A stretch of DNA of 36,895 nucleotides from assembly GCA_964483695.1 (NCBI GenBank), contig CAZACZ010000028.1:1-36895 (forward strand), in the 5' to 3' direction. The stretch comes from CAZACZ01 sp964483695. Lineage in GTDB: Bacteria; Deinococcota; Deinococci; Deinococcales; Trueperaceae. Below are positions 8,267 to 15,315 of this stretch, one piece after another (the stretch's first letter is position 1; each line of letters opens with the position of its first letter). The notes beneath the pieces are model-generated. The model saw nothing but the letters and a program-made list of their open reading frames with translations, had not been told where the DNA came from and made no database searches. Position numbers and translations under genes: made by a program.

Positions 8267-9427
8267 TCAGTCGTGGTACGGCGGCAGCGCGCTCTGACCG
8301 AACACCTGCGCCGCCAACGACCAGATCTGCTCCGGCTCCAGCCCCGCGCCGAGGAACGTCTCGTGGTCGCGCCACACCTCGACGTGCGGATGCGGGTCGT
8401 CTTGCGTCTGCTGGGCGGCCTCCAGCGTGCCCGAGTTGCCGGTCGACGCGATGATGTCGCCTTGGCGCACGTGCGCGCCCACCACGGTGGCTTCGGCGAT
8501 CTGCGAGAGGTGCGCGTAGCGCGTGATGAAGCCGCCGGCGTGCTGGATCCACACCTGCCGGCCGCGTAGCCGGTCGAGGATCTCGGGCGGGGTGTCGAGC
8601 GCGCGGCCGGCTTCGACGATCAAGGCGTCGTACGCCTCCATCGTGTTCTCGACGTAGTCGTGATCCGCGCGGATCACCACGCCGTCGGCGACGGCGCGGA
8701 TGGGCGTGCCGTACCCGATGGAGACGCTGACGGTGCCGTCGTAGAAGTCGAAGCCCTCGTGGTAGCCGTTGCGGTAGGCGCGCAGCGCGCCGGGGAGGTG
8801 GCTACGCCGGGAGCTGATGGTGGCGCCTTCGACCGGCACCACGTAGGCACTCGGCCAGCCGCGCACGAACGGCGTCTCGGTCAGCTCGGCCAGCCGGGGG
8901 AAGATACCCGAGCTGCGCACGGCAGGGTTCTGACGGGCATGGTCCGCCGCGTTCTTGCCCTCGGCGTCGCGCACGGTGGGGTCGGCGCCGGCGTTGAGGA
9001 GGTAGATCACCTGTGCCGGCGTGCCCTGGCCGGCGGCCAGCATCAGCGCGGTGACGCCGTTGGCCGCGGCCATGTCGATGTCCGTCCCGGCTTCGAGCAA
9101 GGCGTCGAGCACCTCGCCGCCTGCGTTCGCCCCGACGGCCGCCATCAACGGCGTCAGGCCGGCGGCGTTGCGTGCGTGCAGGTCGGCCAGCGCGGCGCCG
9201 GTTTCGGCGTTCGCGGCGGTGGTCGTGGCGCCTGCGTCGGTGCCGTCCGGCGGGGTCAGGCCCAACGCATGCCGCAGCGCGGCGACGTCGCCGGCCTCGA
9301 CGATGGCGAAGAGGTCGGGTCGGGGCGGTTCTTTCGGCGCGCGAGGTCCGAACGGAGGCAGGCCGAGAAGCCATGCTCCGGCGCCGATCAGGACGACGAC
9401 GGTGACGAGCGCGGCGGCGATACGCAT
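8267..9427 (-). CDS. Membrane-anchored ankyrin-repeat / M23 metallopeptidase fusion
   Basis: 386 residues. Residues 4-22 form a hydrophobic signal anchor. Residues about 38-165 carry ankyrin-type repeats (for example NAAGLTPLMAAVGANAGGEVLDALLEAGTD split over repeats, then NGVTALMLAAG and LLNAGADPTVRDAEGKNAADHA). Residues about 195-365 are an M23 (lysostaphin/LytM-like) peptidase domain. Its zinc and catalytic residues appear intact: His223 and Asp227 in HEGFD, His306 in RYAHLS, and His346/His348 in HPHVE. M23 enzymes cut peptidoglycan cross-bridges, so this is probably an extracytoplasmic cell-wall hydrolase whose ankyrin part binds a protein partner. A helical insertion (about residues 255-290) interrupts the fold. 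TAGCAT lies six bases before the ATG. Divergent from the MATE gene. Confidence 0.85.
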   Translation of the reverse strand: MRIAAALVTVVVLIGAGAWLLGLPPFGPRAPKEPPRPDLFAIVEAGDVAALRHALGLTPPDGTDAGATTTAANAETGAALADLHARNAAGLTPLMAAVGANAGGEVLDALLEAGTDIDMAAANGVTALMLAAGQGTPAQVIYLLNAGADPTVRDAEGKNAADHARQNPAVRSSGIFPRLAELTETPFVRGWPSAYVVPVEGATISSRRSHLPGALRAYRNGYHEGFDFYDGTVSVSIGYGTPIRAVADGVVIRADHDYVENTMEAYDALIVEAGRALDTPPEILDRLRGRQVWIQHAGGFITRYAHLSQIAEATVVGAHVRQGDIIASTGNSGTLEAAQQTQDDPHPHVEVWRDHETFLGAGLEPEQIWSLAAQVFGQSALPPYHD

Positions 9428-9433
9428 GGCGCC

Positions 9434-9439
9434 ATGCTA
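9434..9439 (-). promoter_or_regulatory. -10 box of the ankyrin/M23 gene (leaderless type)
   Basis: TAGCAT on the minus strand, six bases from the ATG at 9427. Confidence 0.55.
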
Positions 9440-9506
9440 CCCCGCGCTCGTGAGAGACCCGCTGGGGCACGAACCCCGACACGGTGCTCGGTCGCCGGGC
9501 AGCCGG

Positions 9507-9512
9507 TATGGT
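9507..9512 (+). promoter_or_regulatory. -10 box of the MATE gene (leaderless type)
   Basis: TATGGT, seven bases before the ATG at 9520. It shares a 92-base divergent region with the M23 promoter. Confidence 0.5.
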
Positions 9513-9519
9513 GGGCCGC

Positions 9520-10893
9520 ATGACGCGCGCCTGGCCGCGGGAGTTGAGGTCGTTGCTGGCGCTGGCCGCGCCGCTGGTGCTGGCGCAACTGGCGCAGAAC
9601 GGCATGGGCTTCGTCGACACCTTGATGGTGGGGCGGCTGGGCACGTCGGCGCTGGCCGGTATGGCGCTCGGCGCGACCATCTTCCAGACGGTGTCGATCG
9701 TGAGCGTGGCGATCCTGTTGTCCGTCGGACCGCAGGTGGCGCAGGCGGTGGGGGCCAAGCGTTGGGACGACGCGGGCAAGGCGGCGCGACAGGGTCTGTG
9801 GTTGGCGCTGGGCGTCTGCGTCCCGGGGGTGGTGCTCTTCGTCAACGCCGGCGCGGTGCTGCATGCCGTCGGGATGGAGCCGAGCATGGCGGAGGCCGCC
9901 GGCGGGTACCTCCGCGCCATCGCCTACGGGTTCCCGGCGATGGTGGCGTTCACGGCGCTGCGCGGCTTCCTGGAAGGGCAAGGCGACACGCGGCCGATCA
10001 TGCTGATCGCCTTCGTCGGCGTAGGGCTGAACGTGTTCGCCAACGACACCCTCATCTTCGGCAAGCACGGCTTCCCCGCGCTCGGCCTGGTGGGCACCGG
10101 GTACGCGACCAGCATCGTCTTCGCGACCATGCTCGCGCTAGCGGCCGCCTTCGTGTCGTGGCGCTACCCGAAGTACCGGGTGTTCGCCGGGCTACGGCGT
10201 CCCGACCTCGGCATCATCCGCGAGCTGTTCCGCGTGGGATGGCCGATCAGCGTCACGTTGGGGTTCGAGGTCGGGTTGTTCTCCGCGGCTGCGTTGGTCA
10301 TGGGGCACTTCGGCGCCGCCGCCCTCGCCGGCCACCAGATCGCGTTGCAATCGGCATCGATGACGTTCATGGTGCCGCTCGGCGTGGCGATCGCCACGGG
10401 GGTGAGGGTGGGGCAGGCGGCGGGCGGCGGCGACCTGCTCGCGGTGCGCCGTGCCGGCAGCGTCGGCATCGCGATCGCGGCGTCGTTCATGGTGCTCACC
10501 GCCACGGTGTTCTGGACCTTGCCGCAGCTGGTGATCGGGCTGTACGTCCGCATGAGCGACCCGGCCAACGCCGAGATGGTCCGCTTCGCGACGCAGTTCC
10601 TGGCGGTGGCGGGGCTGTTCCAGGTGGCGGACGGTATCCAGGTGGCGGCGTCCGGCGCCCTGCGCGGCCTGAAGGACACGCGCGTGCCGATGCTGTTGAC
10701 GCTCGTCGCCTACTGGCTGGTCGGCATGCCGGTGGCGTTGGTGTTGGCGTTCCCCCTGGGCGTCGGACCGCGCGGGTTGTGGTTCGGCATGGTGGTGGCG
10801 CTGGCGCTCGCCGCGCTGCTGCTCGGTACGCGGTTCGCCCGGCGTAGCCGGCCCGCGCCGGCACCGGAGGTGAGCGTGGCGCCCTTGCGGTAG
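9520..10893 (+). CDS. MATE-family cation-coupled multidrug exporter
   Basis: 457 residues with twelve predicted membrane helices, the standard size of the NorM branch. MATE transporters expel cationic drugs and metabolites in exchange for sodium or protons. Signature stretches are the N-terminal APLVLAQLAQNGMGFVDTLM, VGPQVAQAVGAKR at the first inter-helix loop, the repeat-equivalent ALVMGHFGAAALAGHQIALQ, and ASGALRGLKDTRVPM in the second half. The ATG at 9520 is seven bases from a TATGGT box; in-frame codons upstream would place non-hydrophobic residues ahead of the first helix without any ribosome binding site. The stop codon is part of a TAGACT box that probably drives the next small gene. 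Confidence 0.92.
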   Translation: MTRAWPRELRSLLALAAPLVLAQLAQNGMGFVDTLMVGRLGTSALAGMALGATIFQTVSIVSVAILLSVGPQVAQAVGAKRWDDAGKAARQGLWLALGVCVPGVVLFVNAGAVLHAVGMEPSMAEAAGGYLRAIAYGFPAMVAFTALRGFLEGQGDTRPIMLIAFVGVGLNVFANDTLIFGKHGFPALGLVGTGYATSIVFATMLALAAAFVSWRYPKYRVFAGLRRPDLGIIRELFRVGWPISVTLGFEVGLFSAAALVMGHFGAAALAGHQIALQSASMTFMVPLGVAIATGVRVGQAAGGGDLLAVRRAGSVGIAIAASFMVLTATVFWTLPQLVIGLYVRMSDPANAEMVRFATQFLAVAGLFQVADGIQVAASGALRGLKDTRVPMLLTLVAYWLVGMPVALVLAFPLGVGPRGLWFGMVVALALAALLLGTRFARRSRPAPAPEVSVAPLR

Positions 10894-10896
10894 ACT
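10891..10896 (+). promoter_or_regulatory. -10 box overlapping the MATE stop codon
   Basis: TAGACT starts with the TAG stop of the MATE gene. It lies 17 bases upstream of a GTG that is itself preceded by GGAGG. Confidence 0.4.
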
Positions 10897-10913
10897 CCCC
10901 GCGGAGGTCCTGG

Positions 10914-11045
10914 GTGCATACGTTCCTCGTCATCATGCGTAACGCCGGCATCATCGTCGTCGCGATCGCCTTGTTCAGCGCCACGTTCGTCGCCGTCGCC
11001 CATTGGCTGGCGGCGAACACGCACGAACCGCAGCCCGAGGGGTGA
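10914..11045 (+). CDS. 43-residue single-span membrane peptide
   Basis: Short reading frame of 43 codons. It starts at GTG with a clear ribosome binding site, GGAGG (10903-10907), six bases upstream. The peptide has one strongly hydrophobic segment (roughly residues 11-31, rich in Ile, Val and Ala) and a polar tail ending HEPQPEG. An internal ATG (10935) would give 36 residues. The unit is complete: a TAGACT box upstream, Shine-Dalgarno, coding region, then a 12-base-pair hairpin seven bases after the stop. It is not recognised as a known family. It could be a small membrane subunit or regulator of the MATE exporter, or a spurious frame; the flanking signals favour a real gene. Confidence 0.45.
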   Translation: MHTFLVIMRNAGIIVVAIALFSATFVAVAHWLAANTHEPQPEG

Positions 11046-11051
11046 GCATCG

Positions 11052-11088
11052 TCGGCGGGGTGGCCGCCTGACCGGCCCACCCCGCCGA
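11052..11088 (+). terminator. 12-bp hairpin after the small membrane peptide
   Basis: Perfect stem TCGGCGGGGTGG (11052-11063) with CCACCCCGCCGA (11077-11088) and a 13-base loop. No T-run. It ends eight bases before the next start codon. Confidence 0.6.
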
Positions 11089-11096
11089 GCACCACC

Positions 11097-11600
11097 ATGC
11101 TGGCCGCGTTGCGTCGCTACCTGACCACGCCCGAGCTCGAGCCGTGGCGGGCGGCGTCGTTCTTGCGCCTGGCCTACGCCGCGGCCTTCCTGGGGCAGGG
11201 GATCGTCGCGGCGCTGGTCGCGACGGGGGTGCGCGCGCTGGCAGGAACCCCGGGGCGCCCGAGTTCCCTGTTGGCATGGCTGCTGGTCGCGTTCGCGGCG
11301 GCCGAGCTGCCGATCGCGCTCGCGGTGACCGCGCGCCTCGGGGCCGTGCGCACGCGGCGCTCGGCGCTCACGGCCACGATCCTCGCGGGCGTGATGCTGG
11401 CGTCGAGCGCGTGGTTCGCGGCGCTGGCGTTGGCGACGGGGCAGCGCGGTACTCCGGTGCTGGCGCTGCTGGCGCTGGTGAGCGTCGGCTACGCCGTCGG
11501 GTTCGTCGCGGTCGGGCGCCTGGCGCGGCGACCGCTGGCCATCGACGTGGCCGGCGAGCGCGCCGTTGGTCGAGACGACGGCGGGGCGCGAGAGGGGTAG
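11097..11600 (+). CDS. Four-helix membrane protein of unknown function
   Basis: 167 residues, not recognised as a named family. The first 18 residues are amphipathic (LRRYLTTPELEPWRAASFLRL). Four hydrophobic segments follow at about residues 22-45, 58-78, 92-113 and 120-142. The tail is polar (ERAVGRDDGGAREG). There is no signal peptide, no conserved catalytic motif and no metal-binding pattern. It lies eight bases after a hairpin and ten bases before the ATG of the ChrA gene, whose TAGACT box sits at the end of this gene. Start: ATG at 11097; no good ribosome binding site is visible. Confidence is in the gene being real, not in its role. Confidence 0.65.
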   Translation: MLAALRRYLTTPELEPWRAASFLRLAYAAAFLGQGIVAALVATGVRALAGTPGRPSSLLAWLLVAFAAAELPIALAVTARLGAVRTRRSALTATILAGVMLASSAWFAALALATGQRGTPVLALLALVSVGYAVGFVAVGRLARRPLAIDVAGERAVGRDDGGAREG

Positions 11601-11603
11601 ACT
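11598..11603 (+). promoter_or_regulatory. -10 box of the ChrA gene (leaderless type)
   Basis: TAGACT, whose TAG is the stop codon of the preceding gene, lies seven bases before the ATG at 11611. Confidence 0.5.
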
Positions 11604-11610
11604 CGGCCGC

Positions 11611-12153
11611 ATGCGGATGCTCGAGTTGTTCTGGTCGTTCGCGAAGGTCGGCCTGTTCGGCTTCGGCGGAGGGCCGTCGATGATCCCGCTCATCCAGGAC
11701 GAAGTGGTGGACGTCCGCTCGTGGATGACCCACGAGGAGTTCCTCGACGCGTTCGCGTTCGGCAACGCCTTGCCGGGGCCGATCGCGACCAAGCTGGCGG
11801 GGTACGTCGGGTACAAGGTGGCGGGGTGGGGTGGCGCGGCGGCCGGCTTGCTGGGCATGACGGTGCCGACCATCCTGGCGATGATCGCGCTGGCGGCGCT
11901 GTACGCGCGCTACCGCTCGAACCCCGGCGTGGCGGCGTTCCTGACGGGCGTGCGACCGGTGGTGATCGCGCTGCTGGCGTTGGTGGTGTGGGAGTTCCTC
12001 CCGAAGGCCTTGGGCCTCCCGCCGCAGTGGGTCAAGAACTGGGCCTTGTGGCTGCTGGCGGTCGGCTCGTTCGTGCTGGCGCTGCGCTTCAACGTGCACC
12101 CGGCGGTGTTGATCGTGGCCGGTGGCCTGGTGGGGCTGGTCGGCTTCCGCTGA
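11611..12153 (+). CDS. Half-size chromate transporter (single ChrA domain)
   Basis: 180 residues, one ChrA domain, instead of the two tandem domains (about 400 residues) of the classical protein. Signature residues are present: FAKVGLFGFGGGPSMIPLIQDEVV at the N-terminus (given here as two overlapping elements, FGGGPSMIPLI and QDEVVD), FLDAFAFGNALPGPIATKLAGYVGY, and a C-terminal set of helices. The family exports chromate by proton antiport or takes part in sulphate/chromate exchange. Short ChrA proteins usually come as adjacent N- and C-type partners; none is seen next to this gene, so it may self-associate or pair with a distant gene. Start ATG is seven bases from a TAGACT box. It converges on mreB with a 19-base gap. 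Confidence 0.88.
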   Translation: MRMLELFWSFAKVGLFGFGGGPSMIPLIQDEVVDVRSWMTHEEFLDAFAFGNALPGPIATKLAGYVGYKVAGWGGAAAGLLGMTVPTILAMIALAALYARYRSNPGVAAFLTGVRPVVIALLALVVWEFLPKALGLPPQWVKNWALWLLAVGSFVLALRFNVHPAVLIVAGGLVGLVGFR

Positions 12154-12172
12154 GCCCAACCCTCGGCAGCGC

Positions 12173-13174
12173 TCAGGCGTTGAAGTGCGCGTCCTTCAGC
12201 ACGTGCACCATGTCCAGCGCCTGCGCCGTTCCGAGCACCACGCAGTCCTCGGCATGCTCGGCGACCGCGACCGGGATAGCGGTGACGTCCGACAGGTAGG
12301 CGTCGAGGTTGCGCAGCAAGGCGCCGCCGCCGGTCATGACGATGCCGCGCTCGATGACGTCGGACACCAGTTCCGGTGGAGCCTGCTCGAGCACCTTGCG
12401 CAAGCCGATGGCGATCTTCTCCAGCGACGGCGTCAGCGCCTCCACCACGTCGCGCGTGGTGATGGTGGCGCTTTTCGGCATGCCGTCGATGAGGTCGCGG
12501 CCCCGCACCTCGACGCTGCGGTCGTCGTCGGGGTGGCTGATCTTCGCGGCGCCGACGGTGCGCTTGATCTCCTCGGCGGTCCGGTCGCCGATGAGCAGGT
12601 TGTGCTTCGCCTTGACGAACGCCATGATGTCGCGGTCGAGCGTGTTGCCCGCGATGCGCAGGCTCTCGGACACCACGATCCCGCCCAGGCTGATGATGGC
12701 GAGGTCGGTGGTGCCGCCGCCGATGTCGATCACCATCGAACCGATCGGCTCGGCGATGGCGATGCCGGCACCGATGGCGCCCGCCACCGGTTCCTCGATC
12801 AGGAACGCCTTGCGCGCACCGATCTCGTGCATGGCCTGCACCACCGCGCGCCGCTCGACGTCGGTGATACCCGAGGGCACGCACACCATGATGTTCGGCC
12901 GGAGGAAGCGCGCCGGTCCACTCAGGACCTTGCCGATGAACGCCTTGAGCATCTTCTCGGTCAGGGTGTAGTCGGCGATGACGCCGTCGGCCATGGGGCG
13001 CACGGCGGTGATGTTGCCCGGCGTGCGGCCCAGCATGCGGTAGGCTTCCTGCCCGACCGCCTTCACGTCGGTGGTGCCCTTCACGACCGCGATCACGGCG
13101 GGCTCACGCAGCAGCACGCCTTTGCCCTTGACGTGGATGCGCACGTTGGTGGTGCCTAGGTCGACGCCGATCAT
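12173..13174 (-). CDS. mreB: Rod-shape actin MreB/Mbl
   Basis: 333 residues, normal for MreB. This actin-like ATPase forms membrane-associated filaments that guide lateral cell-wall synthesis. The phosphate-1 motif is GVDLGTTNVRIHVKGKG at the start; VPSGITDVERRAV follows. The phosphate-2 motif is VIDIGGGTTDLAIISLGGIV, and the adenosine motif is GIVMTGGGALLRNL. No amphipathic N-terminal extension is evident. The usual partners mreC and mreD are not adjacent, so this is a stand-alone gene, possibly an Mbl-type second copy. The ATG is six bases from a TAGGTT box, which shares an 86-base divergent region with the quinone oxidoreductase promoter. Confidence 0.95.
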   Translation of the reverse strand: MIGVDLGTTNVRIHVKGKGVLLREPAVIAVVKGTTDVKAVGQEAYRMLGRTPGNITAVRPMADGVIADYTLTEKMLKAFIGKVLSGPARFLRPNIMVCVPSGITDVERRAVVQAMHEIGARKAFLIEEPVAGAIGAGIAIAEPIGSMVIDIGGGTTDLAIISLGGIVVSESLRIAGNTLDRDIMAFVKAKHNLLIGDRTAEEIKRTVGAAKISHPDDDRSVEVRGRDLIDGMPKSATITTRDVVEALTPSLEKIAIGLRKVLEQAPPELVSDVIERGIVMTGGGALLRNLDAYLSDVTAIPVAVAEHAEDCVVLGTAQALDMVHVLKDAHFNA

Positions 13175-13180
13175 GCGTCC

Positions 13181-13186
13181 AACCTA
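13181..13186 (-). promoter_or_regulatory. -10 box of mreB (leaderless type)
   Basis: TAGGTT on the minus strand, six bases from the ATG at 13174. Confidence 0.5.
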
Positions 13187-13248
13187 CCAGGAACCGAGGC
13201 CCGCCGGACCCCCGTGCGAAGCGCCTCGGGGCAGCACCCGACGGCGGC

Positions 13249-13254
13249 TAGGAT
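13249..13254 (+). promoter_or_regulatory. -10 box of the quinone oxidoreductase gene (leaderless type)
   Basis: TAGGAT, six bases before the ATG at 13261. Confidence 0.5.
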
Positions 13255-13260
13255 GGGTCC

Positions 13261-14277
13261 ATGGAACGGACGATGTCGGCCGTGAGCGTCTTGGACGACG
13301 GGTCGTTGGCCATCGTGCAGCTACCGCTGCCGGACCTGCGTCCTGGCGAGGTCCTGGTGCGCGTCCACGCCGCGGGCGTGAACCGTGCCGACCTGTCGCA
13401 GCGGGCCGGGACGTACCCGCCGCCGCCGGGGGAGAGCGCCATCCTTGGGCTGGAGGTCTCCGGTGAGGTGGTGGCGGTGACGCCCGACGTCGCGAGCCGC
13501 GGCGGCGAGGCGTGGCTGGGCCGGCGCGTCATGGTGTTGCTGGCCGGGGGCGGGTACGCCGAGTACGTGGCCGCTCCCGCCGATCTCCTGCTCGAGGTGC
13601 CGAGCGGTTGGAGCATGGACGAGGCGGCCGGCTTCCCGGAGACGGTGTTCACCGCGTACCTCAACCTCTTCCTGGAGGCGTCGCTGCGGCCGGGCGAGCG
13701 CGTCCTTGTGCATGCCGGCGCGAGCGGGGTCGGGACCGCGGCCATCGCCATGGCGAAGGCGGTCGGTTGCGAGGTGTTCACTACCGTCGGCGGGCCCGAC
13801 AAGGCGCGTGCGTGCGCCGCGCTCGGTGCCGACGTGATCGTCGACCGGCACGCCGAGGACTTCGCGTCCGTAGTCGAGCAGCGCACCGCCGGCCAGGGGG
13901 TCGACGTGGTGCTCGACGTGGTGGGCGGGTCGGCCCTACCGGGGAACGTGGCTTCGCTGCGCGTCGGCGGGCGCCTGGTGGTGATCGCCACGCTCGGAGG
14001 GAGGCGCGGCGAGCTCGACCTGGCCACGTTGATGCGCAAGCGCGCCCGCGTGATCGGCTCGGTGCTGCGCGCTCGGCCCACGGCCGAGAAGGTGCAGGTC
14101 AAGCGAAGCCTGCTCGAGCGCTTCGGGCCGCGCATCGACGACGGCACCTTGCGCCCCTGGATCGACCGCTCCGTCCCGTGGCACGAGGTGGAGGAGGCGC
14201 ACGCCCGCATGCGCGAGAACCGGAACGTCGGCAAGATCGTGTTGCGGGTGGCGGAAGCGGGCGCGCCGTCCGCCTGA
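13261..14277 (+). CDS. NAD(P)H-quinone oxidoreductase, PIG3-type zinc-free MDR
   Basis: 338 residues of the medium-chain dehydrogenase/reductase superfamily. The N-terminal GroES-like half contains AGVNRADLSQRAGTYPPPPG and GLEVSGEVV; there is no structural or catalytic zinc cysteine set, which points to the quinone oxidoreductase branch. The nucleotide-binding half starts VLVHAGASGVGTAAIAMAK, a Rossmann motif with GxGxxG-like spacing, and continues through LDVVGGSALPGNVASL. The similarity to human TP53I3 (PIG3) is by motif layout. Likely role: one-electron reduction of quinones or detoxification of reactive carbonyls with NADPH. It has its own promoter and is followed by an extended inverted repeat, so it appears monocistronic. 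Confidence 0.88.
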   Translation: MERTMSAVSVLDDGSLAIVQLPLPDLRPGEVLVRVHAAGVNRADLSQRAGTYPPPPGESAILGLEVSGEVVAVTPDVASRGGEAWLGRRVMVLLAGGGYAEYVAAPADLLLEVPSGWSMDEAAGFPETVFTAYLNLFLEASLRPGERVLVHAGASGVGTAAIAMAKAVGCEVFTTVGGPDKARACAALGADVIVDRHAEDFASVVEQRTAGQGVDVVLDVVGGSALPGNVASLRVGGRLVVIATLGGRRGELDLATLMRKRARVIGSVLRARPTAEKVQVKRSLLERFGPRIDDGTLRPWIDRSVPWHEVEEAHARMRENRNVGKIVLRVAEAGAPSA

Positions 14278-14337
14278 GGGAACGGCCGGCCCGCGTCGCG
14301 CGGGGGCGGGCGGGGACGAGGGCCGGCTGCGCTTCCC
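14278..14337 (+). terminator. Extended stem-loop after the quinone oxidoreductase gene
   Basis: GGGAA (14278) pairs with TTCCC (14333) and GCCGGCCC (14285) with GGGCCGGC (14320), separated by a small internal loop and a G-rich 27-base apical loop. No T-run. The rest of the 168-base gap to the methyltransferase holds no other feature except the TATGAT box. Confidence 0.35.
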
Positions 14338-14433
14338 GACGTGACGGTAGCGCACGGGCGTGCGCCGGCGGCGCGGGCGGCGGCCGGCGCCGAGGCGTCG
14401 TCGGCCGAAGCAGGTGGGTCGGGTCGCCGGCGG

Positions 14434-14439
14434 TATGAT
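14434..14439 (+). promoter_or_regulatory. -10 box of the methyltransferase gene (leaderless type)
   Basis: TATGAT, six bases before a GTG start at 14446. The box-to-start sequence cccgcc is identical to that of mqnC. Confidence 0.6.
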
Positions 14440-14445
14440 CCCGCC

Positions 14446-15315
14446 GTGAGCGTGCACGCCGACGAGAGCGTGGCGGCGGGCGCCCCGACCGACGAGGCAC
14501 GCGCCGCACGGCCGGCGCCGGGCGAGGCGGAAGCGACCTCGCGCACCGACGCTGCGGCGGCGCCGCGCGTTGGCACGCGCGCTGCGCCGTACACGGCGCT
14601 CGCCGACGTCTACGACAAGATCATGGCCGACGTCGAGTACGACGATTGGGCCGCGTTCATCCTCGACCTCACGGGCAGGCGCGGGCGGCCCGACGGCGCG
14701 CTGCTCGACCTCGGGTGCGGCACCGGCAACGCCACCCGGCCCATGGTCCAGCGGGGGTTCTGCGTCACCGGCGTCGACGCCAGCCGCGCCATGCTGGCGG
14801 TGGCGCGCGCCAAGCTTCCCGAGGTGACGTTCCTGGAGGGCGACTTCGCGTCCTTCGAGGCGCCCGGGCGCTACGCCCTCGTCTTCGCCGTGTTCGATGC
14901 CCTCAACAACCTCCTCGACGACGGTGCCTTCCTGACCGCCGCGCGCCGGGTGCGGGCGCACCTCGTCCCGGGAGGCTTCTGGATGTTCGACGTGAACACC
15001 CCCACCGGGTTGCGCGACCTGTGGGAAGGGGGCGTGGCCGAAGGGTGGGCCGACGACGTGTACTACCGCTGGGTCCATGCCTACGACGCCGCACGCAACG
15101 TCGCCACGGTGGAGGCGTTCTGCGACACGCCCGACGGCAGCTTCACCGAGACGCACCACGAGCGCGGTTACGACGCCGCTACGCTACGGGCCCTGCTGCG
15201 GCGCGCGGGGTTCACCCGGGTGGAGATCGTGACCTACCCCGATGGCGCGCCGGCGCCGGCAGACGCCGATCGGGTCTGGGTGCTGGGGCAGCGACCGGCG
15301 GTCACCGGCGGCTAG
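14446..15315 (+). CDS. Class I SAM-dependent methyltransferase
   Basis: 289 residues. The first 45 or so residues are Ala-, Asp- and Glu-rich and probably disordered. The methyltransferase fold begins at YTALADVYDKIMADVEYDDW. Motif I is LLDLGCGTGNATRPM, with the acidic motif II residue in VTGVDASRAML. Then come FLEGDF and the motif IV-like FAVFDALNNLL. The C-terminal part has GFWMFDVNTPTGLRDLWEG and ends with an all-beta cap. This layout matches the YqeM/UbiE-like small-molecule methyltransferases; the acceptor is not predictable. GTG start at 14446 is set by the TATGAT box six bases upstream. Its stop overlaps the stop of the convergent dehydrogenase gene through a shared CTAG. Confidence 0.85.
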   Translation: MSVHADESVAAGAPTDEARAARPAPGEAEATSRTDAAAAPRVGTRAAPYTALADVYDKIMADVEYDDWAAFILDLTGRRGRPDGALLDLGCGTGNATRPMVQRGFCVTGVDASRAMLAVARAKLPEVTFLEGDFASFEAPGRYALVFAVFDALNNLLDDGAFLTAARRVRAHLVPGGFWMFDVNTPTGLRDLWEGGVAEGWADDVYYRWVHAYDAARNVATVEAFCDTPDGSFTETHHERGYDAATLRALLRRAGFTRVEIVTYPDGAPAPADADRVWVLGQRPAVTGG

